Origin: Flavobacterium sp. SH_e
GTDB taxonomy: Bacteria; Bacteroidota; Bacteroidia; Flavobacteriales; Flavobacteriaceae
DNA length: 64,000 nucleotides
Assembly: GCF_025717045.1 (NCBI RefSeq)
Contig: NZ_JAOVZN010000008.1
Location: 124,270 to 188,269 of the forward strand
Direction of reading: 5' to 3'
Position 1 is the first letter of the stretch. The number at the start of each line of letters is the position of its first letter. Below, one piece after another: positions 8,066-15,522 of the stretch. A model generated the notes under the pieces. It saw only the letters and a program-made list of their open reading frames with translations, was not told the DNA's origin and ran no database searches. A program made the translations under genes and the position numbers.

Positions 8066-8371
8066 ATGACAGAACCAAGTAAATTATCAATAACCGATTT
8101 TTTAGAATTTGCAGCCAGAGCTAACTATTTTACACAATTAAAACCCAGTAAAAAGAACAGAAACTCTTTTAAAACCAAAATGACCATATCGTGTTACAAC
8201 GAATTAATGCAAACCATTATTTCGCTATTAAGAACAAGTATTAACACGCTTCAACAGGAAGATTCTAAAACTGCCATTGATGTTATGCTTCTTCTTGAAA
8301 TCGCGATACAGCTTTTGCCTTCTGATGAAATGGAATTGTTAGATGAGTTGTATAAAGTGCTTCATGACTAA
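8066..8371 (+). CDS. Hypothetical 101-residue protein
   Basis: A small soluble protein with no signal peptide. It is predicted to be almost entirely helical after residue 40, and its C-terminus is acidic and leucine-rich (MLLLEIAIQLLPSDEMELLDELYKVLHD). I do not recognise the family. It is a single gene with its own convincing promoter, divergent from the XRE regulator at 7507-7902. The regulator may control it, but no operator is evident. Confidence 0.7.
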   Translation: MTEPSKLSITDFLEFAARANYFTQLKPSKKNRNSFKTKMTISCYNELMQTIISLLRTSINTLQQEDSKTAIDVMLLLEIAIQLLPSDEMELLDELYKVLHD

Positions 8372-8436
8372 CACTAGCAGACAATTGTGTAAGATCGATC
8401 ACAGAACACCGCTATTAATAAAAGTTGTTCCGATAG

Positions 8437-8520
8437 CGCGGATTATAAGGATTTTTTAATTCAATCAGTGTAAATCCGCGTCTTCGTGATAACGAATCTG
8501 TTAAATCTGTGTCCTCGTCC
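8437..8520. repeat. Dispersed repeat overlapping the 3' end of the methyltransferase gene
   Basis: The stretch contains cgcggatt (8437-8444) and its complement aatccgcg (8473-8480), followed by words such as aatctgttaaatctgtgtcctcg. The repeat runs into the coding end of the minus-strand gene at 8501 and appears to supply its last codons (GTRTQI) and stop. Confidence 0.5.
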
Positions 8521-9277
8521 CCAACAAATACAAAATCTTCGCAGGACCAGATTTCACTTTTCCTACTTCCCAATTAAAATTATCTTTATTATTTAATTTA
8601 GAAATCAATTCGTTCATTTCGTCAACAGAATAGGTTCTTAAAGACGAAACCACGCCATCCCACAAAACTAAAATCGGCACAATTGGAATGAGATACGTAA
8701 AAATGATTCTACCAATTTTAAAAGGACGAATAAAAGGTGTTGTCAGCAAAACGGAAATTGGAGAAAGTAGCATCGCTATAATACTTGGAGCGCTTCTCTC
8801 CTGCCCTTCAAAAATCGCTATCGAACTGTTTGTGTCAATTGCATTCTGCAGAATCTGCTGTGCATCTTTCGGTTTAAAATGATGAAAGGATAAAAACTGC
8901 GTTCGAAGTCCTTTTAGGTTTTCGGGAACATTTCTGGCATCGACGGAAGTTTTTACAAAATCGAAATTATCGGCTTGTTTTTGCGTATGTTCGAATGCAG
9001 GAATATTAGGAAAATAATCCGTCAGCAGAATTTTTAAGTCGGGATTGTTTTTTCGCAATTCGGCGTTTAACCAAATCAATCCACCGCCACCGCCCGAAGC
9101 CAAATCTATAATTTGATTGGTTTGGCTTTCTTTTAAAGCCTTTTCTATTACAGGAACAATTCCTCTATACATAGCAGTTTTATTAGAAAGAAACTGCAAA
9201 AAATCGGTCATGTAATTTCTAATAAACTCTGGAAGCCATTGCTGATCTTCAAACTCAAATAAGTGTATTCTACTCAT
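8501..9277 (-). CDS. Class I SAM-dependent methyltransferase-like protein
   Basis: The 258-residue protein has a Rossmann-type SAM-binding core. Motif I is IIDLASGGGGGLIWLN (about residues 56-71), an acidic strand-2 end follows (LLTDYFPNIPAF), and later strands are FVKTSVDAR and QFLSFHHF. A hydrophobic segment around residues 170-205 (MLLSPISVLLTTPF ... FTYLIPIVPILVLW) may be a membrane anchor or a lid. The substrate cannot be predicted. The last residues GTRTQI seem to be encoded by an intergenic repeat that has run into the gene end. It is a single gene. Confidence 0.75.
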   Translation of the reverse strand: MSRIHLFEFEDQQWLPEFIRNYMTDFLQFLSNKTAMYRGIVPVIEKALKESQTNQIIDLASGGGGGLIWLNAELRKNNPDLKILLTDYFPNIPAFEHTQKQADNFDFVKTSVDARNVPENLKGLRTQFLSFHHFKPKDAQQILQNAIDTNSSIAIFEGQERSAPSIIAMLLSPISVLLTTPFIRPFKIGRIIFTYLIPIVPILVLWDGVVSSLRTYSVDEMNELISKLNNKDNFNWEVGKVKSGPAKILYLLGTRTQI

Positions 9278-9400
9278 ACTTTATTGATTTTGTGTTCTAT
9301 ACAAATTTCTAGAATTTTCTTTAAATATTTACTTACATAAATTTAAAATCTTGTTTTTCATTACGCCCCAAATTGTAATTTTACATCCCAAATTTCAATT

Positions 9401-9468
9401 TCACATTTTACATCTCACATTTTACATCTCACATTTTACATCTCACATTTTACATCTCACATTTTACA
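9401..9468. repeat. 14-nt tandem repeat upstream of the GNAT gene
   Basis: The unit tcacattttacatc is repeated almost perfectly 4.9 times, ending 8 nt before the ATG at 9476. A degenerate copy precedes it (9379-9400). It occupies the 5' leader or promoter region, so copy-number change could affect expression. Confidence 0.9.
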
Positions 9469-9475
9469 ACAATAT

Positions 9476-9982
9476 ATGATTACAAAAGCAACAATCGAAG
9501 ATATTCCAACATTAACCATCTTAATAAACTCAGCATACAGAGGCGAAACTTCCAAAAAAGGTTGGACAACCGAAGCGCATTTACTAGAAGGAAAAAGAAC
9601 CGACGAACAGGAAATGACAGAAATCTTTCTTGATTCAAAAAATGCTATTCTGAAATTTACTGAGAATGATAAAATCATCGGTTCGGTTTTATTGGTCGAA
9701 AAAGGACATCAATTGTATTTAGGAATGCTAACGGTTTCACCAGAACTTCAAAACAGTGGTATCGGGAAAAAGCTTTTGGCTGAAGCCGAAAATCATGCAA
9801 AATCTTTGGGATTGTCGAGCATCATTATGACGGTAATTTCAGTTCGTGAAGAGCTTGTGGCTTGGTACAAACGTCATGGTTATGTAGATACCGGAAAACG
9901 TGAGGCTTTCCCTGAGAGTGAAATTCATACTACGGTTTCTGCAGAACCTTTGGAGTTTATTTATTTGGAGAAAAAGATTTAA
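9476..9982 (+). CDS. GNAT-family N-acetyltransferase
   Basis: The 168-residue protein transfers an acetyl group from acetyl-CoA to an unknown amine substrate. It shows the GNAT core: strand 4 LYLGMLTVSPELQNSGIGKKLLAEAENHA (about residues 80-108) with the Q-x-x-G-x-G pyrophosphate-binding turn (QNSGIG), then IIMTVISVREELVAWYKRHGYVDTGKRE, which holds the motif-B tyrosine. The start at 9476 gives the usual MITKATIEDIPTLTILIN opening. The HutD-like gene follows 7 nt later, so they form an operon. A 14-nt tandem repeat sits directly upstream. Confidence 0.9.
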   Translation: MITKATIEDIPTLTILINSAYRGETSKKGWTTEAHLLEGKRTDEQEMTEIFLDSKNAILKFTENDKIIGSVLLVEKGHQLYLGMLTVSPELQNSGIGKKLLAEAENHAKSLGLSSIIMTVISVREELVAWYKRHGYVDTGKREAFPESEIHTTVSAEPLEFIYLEKKI

Positions 9983-9989
9983 CTAAAAA

Positions 9990-10538
9990 ATGAACATAAC
10001 CCTTTTCCCTAAAAAAGATACTAAACCCTCTATTTGGAGCGGCGGATTGACATACGAATATATGATTTATCCAAAAACAGCAAATTATGCCGATAGAGAT
10101 TTCTCATTTAGAATAAGCAGTGCTACAATAGAGCAAACGCCTTCAGAGTTTACCAAATTTAAAGGCTATCACCGATACTTGGTTATGCTCGATAATGAAT
10201 TAGATGTTGAGGTAAACAAACAAAAAAAGGTGTATGAGAAATATGAAATCATGGAATTTAATTCGGATGACGAGGTAACTTCTTATACAAAAGGCACTGA
10301 TTTTAATTGGATGGTTTCCGAAAAAATATCCCATCATAAACTGGAAATAACTAATACTAATCAGAATTGTACTGCTGAAATGGTAATTTTATTTTCTTTA
10401 GATACGACTGTTATTACCATTAATGAAAAGCTATACCATTTAGAACCTTATGATTTATTGGTTATTGAAAATAAAGAAAAAGAAAATGTAAGGTTTCATT
10501 TCTCTACTGAATGTCTGTTTGGGATATTGGATTTCTAA
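9990..10538 (+). CDS. HutD/Ves family cupin-like protein
   Basis: The 182-residue protein shows the HutD/Ves pattern: an early W-S-G-G-x-T-x-E-Y-x-I-Y-P stretch, DFSFRISSATIEQTPSEFTKFKGYHRYLVMLD, and later repeated beta strands that form a cupin-type barrel. Family members occur with histidine-utilisation genes or as stress-related proteins. Their biochemical role is poorly defined, and no hut genes are nearby. It starts 7 nt after the GNAT gene and is probably cotranscribed with it. Confidence 0.8.
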   Translation: MNITLFPKKDTKPSIWSGGLTYEYMIYPKTANYADRDFSFRISSATIEQTPSEFTKFKGYHRYLVMLDNELDVEVNKQKKVYEKYEIMEFNSDDEVTSYTKGTDFNWMVSEKISHHKLEITNTNQNCTAEMVILFSLDTTVITINEKLYHLEPYDLLVIENKEKENVRFHFSTECLFGILDF

Positions 10539-10540
10539 TT

Positions 10541-10870
10541 TTACCTCAAAGTTCGCAAGGGGTTACGCAAAGATTCGCAAAGTTTTTTACTAAATCTTTT
10601 TTAATCTCGCAAAGTCGCAGAGACGCAAAGTTTTTTGATAAAGTTTCCATACAGTTTGTCATTTCGAGGAAGGAGAAATCACACGTGCATATCAACAAAG
10701 ATTGGCGAAATACTTTACGGAGTTTCTAGTGTGATTTCTCGTTCCTCGAAATGACAAAAAATGAGAATAAAACTTTGCATCTCTGCGACTTTGCGAGATT
10801 TTCACATAACGCGTTAGACGCACAGCAGTGCGTCTCTACAGAAAACCTTTGTCACTTTGCCTCTCTGCCC
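10541..10870. repeat. Complex of nested inverted repeats (348-bp gap)
   Basis: The outer arms 10603-10634 and 10769-10800 pair over 32 nt with one mismatch (aatctcgcaaagtcgcagag...). Inside them, arms 10655-10684 and 10729-10758 pair over 30 nt with one mismatch (tttgtcatttcgaggaagga...). A third, short hairpin, agacgca/tgcgtct, lies at about 10815-10835. Copies of cgcaaag at 10550-10580 and ctttgaacct words at 10860-10880 flank them. The gap holds no credible gene; the ORF at 10511-10729 is repeat sequence. Confidence 0.85.
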
Positions 10871-10886
10871 CTTTGAACCTCAAAAA

Positions 10887-11459
10887 CTAAGATACCGTTC
10901 TCTTAATCTTTGAAAGAAACTCATGAGAAACACCTAAATAAGAAGACAAATTCTTATTGTTAATCGAGCTCACTTTTTGCGGGTAACGCTCTTTAAAATC
11001 AAGATAACGCTGTTTTGAGGTTTTATGCAGCACATCTAAAAGCCGTTGCTGAATGGCAACATTGGCTCGTTCAATCATTAGAACATGAAACTTTATGAGT
11101 TTTGGAATCATAGCAAACAGATACGCTTTTTGCATTTTATTGATTACTACTATCTCACTGTCTTCGATGGCTTTAATGTTGTATGTTGTGGGCTTTTGGT
11201 GATAAAAACTTTCCAGATCACACATCCATTCGTTTTCAAATGAGAAGAAAATGACAGTTTCAGTTCCGTTTTCGTTTAAAATGTAGGTTTTGAACGATCC
11301 TTTTAAAATAAATCCTTCGTAACTGTTGTTCGAATTTTGGATTTGTAGGAATTGATTCTTTTTAAGTTTAATGAGTTCTGCTTTTGAGACAATAATGTCC
11401 CATTCTTCATCTGTGAGCGGAATCTTTCGCTCAATGTTTTTTCTTAGTAGGTTGTACAT
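10887..11459 (-). CDS. Crp/Fnr-family transcriptional regulator
   Basis: The 190-residue protein has an N-terminal cyclic-nucleotide-binding-type beta barrel (about residues 20-115, with FILKGSFKTYILNENGTETVIFF and ENEWMCDLESFY), a long dimerisation helix (about 118-145) and a C-terminal winged helix-turn-helix (SSYLGVSHEFLSKIKR). It belongs to the short Crp/Fnr-like group abundant in Bacteroidota, in which the ligand is usually unknown. There is no cysteine cluster of the Fnr iron-sulfur type. It is divergent from the pectate lyase gene, so it may regulate it (inference from position only). Confidence 0.9.
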   Translation of the reverse strand: MYNLLRKNIERKIPLTDEEWDIIVSKAELIKLKKNQFLQIQNSNNSYEGFILKGSFKTYILNENGTETVIFFSFENEWMCDLESFYHQKPTTYNIKAIEDSEIVVINKMQKAYLFAMIPKLIKFHVLMIERANVAIQQRLLDVLHKTSKQRYLDFKERYPQKVSSINNKNLSSYLGVSHEFLSKIKRTVS

Positions 11460-11526
11460 TCTTGTGGTTTTTGTTTAAGGAATAAGTTTGTTTATCCATT
11501 CATCATTAATTAGGGGCTTAATCAAT

Positions 11527-11538
11527 GTAATCGATTAC
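11527..11538. promoter_or_regulatory. 12-bp palindrome GTAATCGATTAC, candidate operator
   Basis: A perfect palindrome in the 236-bp space between the divergent Crp/Fnr and pectate lyase genes. The AATCGATT core resembles LacI-type operators seen in carbohydrate-utilisation genes. The binding protein is not identified here. Confidence 0.4.
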
Positions 11539-11695
11539 GTAAAAATACGCTATTTGTGCATTTTTGTAAATTAACAAGTGTTAAAAAAAGACATTTCGTA
11601 GAATTTTTTCCGAAAGTTTGAACTTGTTCAACTTTTTTCCTACAGATAATTCTGAGTTTTGCGCTGTTAAACTTTTATAAATAACCAAACTTATT

Positions 11696-12811
11696 ATGAA
11701 CTTAAAATCAAAACTTTCAATGTTCGCAGCAACATTGATTTTCGGATTTACAGCATGTAATTCTGAAGAAATTGCTTCAAACACAGAAGCAGGTATTCAA
11801 ACTAACGAAACAACCGTTGAAACTCCTGCAACCAATCCGACTGCTAAAATCGGAAACTGCGCTGAGGTTCCTGGCTGGGCTTCACAAAACGGTGGAACAA
11901 CGGGTGGTGGCTCTGCTGCGGAGACTACAGTTACAACTTACGCTCAGCTTAAATCGGCTATTGAAAACACTTCTGTAAAAGTGATTAAAGTTTCTGGAAC
12001 AATCACGGTTACAACAAGATTGTCATTTCAGGATCAGACTGGAAAAACGATTTATGGTGCAAGCGGTGCAAAGCTGGTTTCGACAAATCAGACCAAAGAT
12101 GCTTCTGGAATTATTAACATTAAAAGATGTAAAAACATTATCATCAGAAACTTGATTTTTGAAGGCCCAGGCGCTTATGATACTGATGGATGGGATAATG
12201 CCATTCTGGACGAATGTACAAATGTTTGGGTGGATCACTGCGAATTTAGAGATGGTGTAGATGGAAATTTCGACATCAAAAACAAATCTGATTATATTTC
12301 TGTTACGTATTCTAAATTCCATTATCTAAAAGCGCCAAAAGCAGGAGGTTCTGGCGGAACTGATGATCACCGTTTCTCTAATTTAATTGGTTCTAGCGAC
12401 GGCGCAACTGCTGACCGTGGAAAATTGAGAATCACTTTTGCAAGATGCTGGTGGGCTCCAGGCTGTAGAGAAAGAATGCCTAGAGTTCGTTTTGGACAAG
12501 TGCATATTGTAAACAGTTTCTTCAACAGTACTGTAAGCAACAAATGTATTGCGGCAGGATTTGAAGCAAATATTCGCGTAGAAAGCAATGTTTTTGAAGG
12601 TGTGAAAAATCCAATCGATTTAATGACGGGTTATACAGCGGTTACAGCTACTGATAATGTTTTTACAAGTGTAACGGGAACTCAAGTAGGAAGCGGTACT
12701 GCTTTTACGCCGCCATATTCTATCGTAAAATTGGCTAAAACTGCTGTTAAAGCTGATATTTCTGCAAATGCTGGACCTACTTTAGGCGGAAATGTTTGCG
12801 GATCTTTTTAA
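11696..12811 (+). CDS. Pectate lyase, polysaccharide lyase family 1, lipoprotein
   Basis: Beta-elimination enzyme that cleaves polygalacturonate. The 371-residue precursor has a lipoprotein signal peptide ending FGFTA|C, lipidated at Cys21. The acidic NSEE that follows resembles a Bacteroidota surface-export signal, so the enzyme is probably on the cell surface. The parallel beta-helix body carries the family hallmarks: IIIRNLIFEGPGAYDTDGWD, VWVDHCEF with calcium-binding acidic residues, and RMPRVRFGQVHIVNSFF with the catalytic arginine region. There is no sorting domain and no SusC/SusD pair next to it, so it is an orphan plant-cell-wall enzyme. A candidate operator lies upstream and a hairpin terminator downstream. 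Confidence 0.93.
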   Translation: MNLKSKLSMFAATLIFGFTACNSEEIASNTEAGIQTNETTVETPATNPTAKIGNCAEVPGWASQNGGTTGGGSAAETTVTTYAQLKSAIENTSVKVIKVSGTITVTTRLSFQDQTGKTIYGASGAKLVSTNQTKDASGIINIKRCKNIIIRNLIFEGPGAYDTDGWDNAILDECTNVWVDHCEFRDGVDGNFDIKNKSDYISVTYSKFHYLKAPKAGGSGGTDDHRFSNLIGSSDGATADRGKLRITFARCWWAPGCRERMPRVRFGQVHIVNSFFNSTVSNKCIAAGFEANIRVESNVFEGVKNPIDLMTGYTAVTATDNVFTSVTGTQVGSGTAFTPPYSIVKLAKTAVKADISANAGPTLGGNVCGSF

Positions 12812-12847
12812 TTGAATTAGTATAAAAAAGTAAGTTAGTTTTTAGTT

Positions 12848-12888
12848 AGAACCACGGATTGCAGCGATGTAGTTCGTGGTTTTTTATT
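12848..12888 (+). terminator. Terminator of the pectate lyase gene
   Basis: Stem aaccacg/cgtggtt (12850-12856 with 12875-12881), an 18-nt loop, then a T-rich run. Confidence 0.75.
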
Positions 12889-13040
12889 TAACCGCAAAGT
12901 TCGCAAGGAATTACGCAAAGTTCGCAAAGCTTTATATAAAGGCTTTGCGAACTTTGCGATTTTATAAAATCTTCAATAAATAAATTCTTGCGCTCTTTGC
13001 GGTTAAAAAACCTTTGTACCTTTGAACCTCTGAACTTTGG
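12889..13040. repeat. Nested 'cgcaaag' inverted repeat
   Basis: The inner arms 12914-12930 and 12942-12958 are a perfect 17-bp stem with an 11-nt loop. The outer arms 12889-12907 and 12987-13005 (taaccgcaaagttcgcaag type) pair with two mismatches. ctttgaacct words follow to 13040. The same family is seen at 10541, 14221 and 18870. Confidence 0.85.
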
Positions 13041-13049
13041 AACCTTTCT

Positions 13050-13433
13050 TTAAAGAACCAACTCCTCAAACAAACGCTGAATTGTTTTCTCCAAATCCTG
13101 ACTCAATCCAGGATGAGGTCTTGAGGTTTGGATTGCCGAACTTCTAATAGCCGTTAACCATCTAAAACGTTCCGGAATTTCAAATTCAGCGATTGGACCG
13201 CCGTCTTTGGCTCCTTTGGCGATTTTTTCTAATGATGTCAAATTACATTCTAATTGCTCGATGTCGAAATCATTGGAAAGGGCTTGAATTTTTTCTTTAT
13301 TTAAATGAAAAAGAACCTTTATAAATTTGGCTTTTTTGCAAAACAAAATAATTCCGATATTCAGGAATTCTTCGCGTTCAACCCTTGGCACAACACGAAT
13401 CACAGCATATTCATATAAGTGATTATCTTGCAT
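13050..13433 (-). CDS. DUF3037 family protein
   Basis: The 127-residue protein matches the DUF3037 pattern: an N-terminal YEYAVIRVVPRVEREEFLNIGIILFC segment, then a helical middle, and IPERFRWLTAIRSSAIQTSRPHPGLSQDL near the C-terminus. The biochemical role is unknown. Its start overlaps the end of the HipA-like kinase gene by 11 nt, so the two are translationally coupled. The pairing of these two families is one I recall from other bacteria. Confidence 0.85.
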   Translation of the reverse strand: MQDNHLYEYAVIRVVPRVEREEFLNIGIILFCKKAKFIKVLFHLNKEKIQALSNDFDIEQLECNLTSLEKIAKGAKDGGPIAEFEIPERFRWLTAIRSSAIQTSRPHPGLSQDLEKTIQRLFEELVL

Positions 13434-14202
13434 TTTGAGCCTGATTTACAAATATTTCTGAATTCTCTAATCTTGTCTTTAAAAATTGCAAATAAACGTT
13501 TCGCAATCCTTCTGGAGTTTCGTCTGCGTCTTCCCATTGTAGCCAGTCTAACGGAATTGTATTGACAATTTCTTCTAAAATTTCTGGGGTTAAAATGGCT
13601 TTAAATTCAGCATCAACTTCTTTTAAAAGCGAAGCCTGAGGCAGTAAAACGTGATCTTTTATTAACGCAAATGGACTTTTAGCATGTTGTTCCCAATTGT
13701 TCCAAGAATGATGGAAATACAAACAAGCGCCGTGATCGATCAGCCATAATTCTTTATGCCAAATCAGCATATTCGTGTTTTTGAAAGTTCGGTCAACATT
13801 GGTAATATATGCATCTAACCAAACAATCTGAGAAGCTAATTTAGCATCTACAGTTGTTACAACTGGATCGAATGTAATTGCGCCAGATAAAAAGTGAAGT
13901 GCCAAGTTTAATCCCTGACTTCCTTGCAATAAATCCTGAATTTCTTCGTCACCTTCGGTTCTTCCGAAAGCTTCGTCAAGGTTTGCGAATACTAATTCTG
14001 GTAATTGTAATTTTAATGCTTTTGCTATTTGTCCGCCAACTAATTCGGCGATTAGGGCTTTTACACCGTGTCCGGCACCTCTAAATTTTAATACATATTT
14101 AAAATCGTCATCGGCTTCTGCCAAAGCTGGTAAAGAACCGCCTTCGCGCAGTGGCGTTATGTAACGCATGACGTTTACTGTTCTAAGATCGAAGTTTTTC
14201 AT
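13423..14202 (-). CDS. HipA-like kinase-domain protein
   Basis: The 259-residue protein resembles the compact HipA-like group (only the kinase core, no N-terminal HipA domain). Visible elements are FKYVLKFRGAGHGVKALIAELVGGQIAKAL (glycine-rich loop and lysine region), YITNVDRTFKNTNML (catalytic N-x-D-R...K-N loop, about residues 152-166) and LWLIDHGACLYF (metal-binding D of the DFG-like motif). It probably phosphorylates a protein or another small target, but the substrate is unknown. It overlaps the DUF3037 gene downstream. No HipB-type antitoxin is adjacent, so calling it a toxin would be unsupported. Confidence 0.85.
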   Translation of the reverse strand: MKNFDLRTVNVMRYITPLREGGSLPALAEADDDFKYVLKFRGAGHGVKALIAELVGGQIAKALKLQLPELVFANLDEAFGRTEGDEEIQDLLQGSQGLNLALHFLSGAITFDPVVTTVDAKLASQIVWLDAYITNVDRTFKNTNMLIWHKELWLIDHGACLYFHHSWNNWEQHAKSPFALIKDHVLLPQASLLKEVDAEFKAILTPEILEEIVNTIPLDWLQWEDADETPEGLRNVYLQFLKTRLENSEIFVNQAQNAR

Positions 14203-14220
14203 GTTACAAACTTAATGATT

Positions 14221-14398
14221 TTAACCACAAAGAGCGCAAAGGTTTACGCAAAGAACGCAAGGATTCTTTTATAATGTAGAAAATTTGCTCACAAAGACGC
14301 AGAGTAGCAAAGACTATAAAAACTTTACGACTCTGCGTCTTTGCGAGATTAAAAAACTTTGCGAACCTTGCGTAATCCTTTTCGTACTTTGCGGTTAA
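14221..14398. repeat. Nested 'cgcaaag' inverted repeat between the HipA-like gene and nnrD
   Basis: Inner arms 14288-14305 and 14330-14347 (ctcacaaagacgcagagt) pair with one mismatch over 18 nt. Outer segments (ttaaccacaaagagcgcaaagg... and ...tactttgcggttaa) pair imperfectly across 14221-14398. The terminal ttaa supplies the stop codon of nnrD on the minus strand. Confidence 0.85.
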
Positions 14399-15240
14399 AC
14401 TAAACTCAAAAATGCTTTTCCTAAATATTTAATAATTGTTGAAGCTGTAAAAGACTCATAACCCATTTTTGGCAAAGCTAAATCTGCTGTTAAGCCGTGG
14501 AGGTGTACGCCCATTTTGGAAGCGTATTTGGGTTCGTAACCTTGTGCTAAAAGGCTAGTTAGAATTCCGGTTAGAACGTCGCCACTTCCTGCGGTTGCGA
14601 GGGCTGCGTTTCCGCTTGTGTTTTCGTAGACTGAAGTTCTATTTATAATGAATGTCGGTGCGCCTTTCATTACAATAATAACTTTATATTTTTCTGAAAA
14701 AGCGATTGTTTTTTGAAATTTTTCGGCTTCTGAATTCCATTTTCCAATCAAGCGTTCTAATTCTTTTGGATGAGGTGTTAGAATCGTGTCTTCAGGAACC
14801 AATTCTAACCAAGACAAATTCTCTGAAATAATATTCAATGCATCGGCATCGAGAACTAAAGGCGCTTTGTTTATTCTTAAAAATTCAAATAAAGCTTTTT
14901 GTGTTCCAAGTTCTTTTCCGATTCCTGGTCCAATTCCGATGGCTTGCGGAACTAGTGGTAAATGAATATTGGTGATGAAATTTGTGTTTTCGTCGGTTGC
15001 AACCATCACTTCGGGAATGGAGATTTGAAGGATTTGATAACCGCATTTTGGAATAAAAGTCGTTACAAGTCCGCATCCAGATTTTATACAGGATTTTGAA
15101 GCTAAAACAGCCGCTCCTATCTTGCCATAACTTCCGGCGATAATCACGGCGTGACCTTGTGTTCCTTTGTGTGCTTTGGAATCAATTGGTTTGTATAATT
15201 TCAGAATCTCTTCTTTTGTAATTAAATACGATGATTTCAT
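14395..15240 (-). CDS. nnrD: ADP-dependent NAD(P)H-hydrate dehydratase
   Basis: Repairs hydrated NAD(P)H (NADHX/NADPHX) back to NAD(P)H using ADP. The 281-residue ribokinase-fold protein shows KGTQGHAVIIAGSYGKIGAAVLAS near the N-terminus, GIGPGIG (about 100), PLVLDADALN, ILTPHPKELERLIG and the C-terminal GSGDVLTGILTSLL with the catalytic aspartate. In many bacteria this domain is fused to the NnrE epimerase; here the epimerase domain is absent and not next door. The stop codon lies inside the flanking intergenic repeat. It is a single gene. Confidence 0.93.
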   Translation of the reverse strand: MKSSYLITKEEILKLYKPIDSKAHKGTQGHAVIIAGSYGKIGAAVLASKSCIKSGCGLVTTFIPKCGYQILQISIPEVMVATDENTNFITNIHLPLVPQAIGIGPGIGKELGTQKALFEFLRINKAPLVLDADALNIISENLSWLELVPEDTILTPHPKELERLIGKWNSEAEKFQKTIAFSEKYKVIIVMKGAPTFIINRTSVYENTSGNAALATAGSGDVLTGILTSLLAQGYEPKYASKMGVHLHGLTADLALPKMGYESFTASTIIKYLGKAFLSLV

Positions 15241-15361
15241 TCGAATGCTTTTATATAATAAAATTACGTAAAAAATTGAGAAGATGATTTTTCTTTTTGA
15301 AACTCTCAGCCCTAGCCCTGATTACTTCACTATATTTTTATTTTTTATAGGAGTTCAGTGA

Positions 15362-15450
15362 ACTTCGTTTGCAGCGGCATCCTTTTGCTTTTTTCTTTAA
15401 AAAGCAAAAGATATAGCGGATAGCAGGAAATAGCTCCTGATTATTGCGAA
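15362..15450. repeat. Intergenic hairpin repeat upstream of gcvT
   Basis: cttttgctttttt (15382-15394) pairs with aaaaagcaaaag (15399-15410), inside the 282-bp gap 15241-15522. The surrounding words (gcagcggcat, tagcggatagcagg) look like another dispersed element. There is no gene in the gap. Confidence 0.6.
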
Positions 15451-15489
15451 ATTTATAATTTAAGGCATTCTAATTCGATATTTTTTGAA

Positions 15490-15497
15490 TAGATTTG
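15490..15497 (+). promoter_or_regulatory. Candidate -7 box of gcvT
   Basis: TAGATTTG matches TAnnTTTG, 25 nt upstream of the ATG. No clear TTG -33 partner is visible, so the call is moderate. Confidence 0.5.
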
Positions 15498-15522
15498 CAG
15501 AACAATTTTATATAACAACACA

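Noticed and set aside
9401..9468. CRISPR array
   Set aside because: The 14-nt units are directly adjacent with no spacers; this is a simple tandem repeat.
10511..10729. 72-residue ORF
   Set aside because: It lies in the nested inverted repeats; no coding features. The start overlaps the end of the HutD-like gene in another frame.
11772..12588. Alternative-frame and antisense ORFs in the pectate lyase gene
   Set aside because: The pectate lyase frame has family motifs throughout; the others have none.
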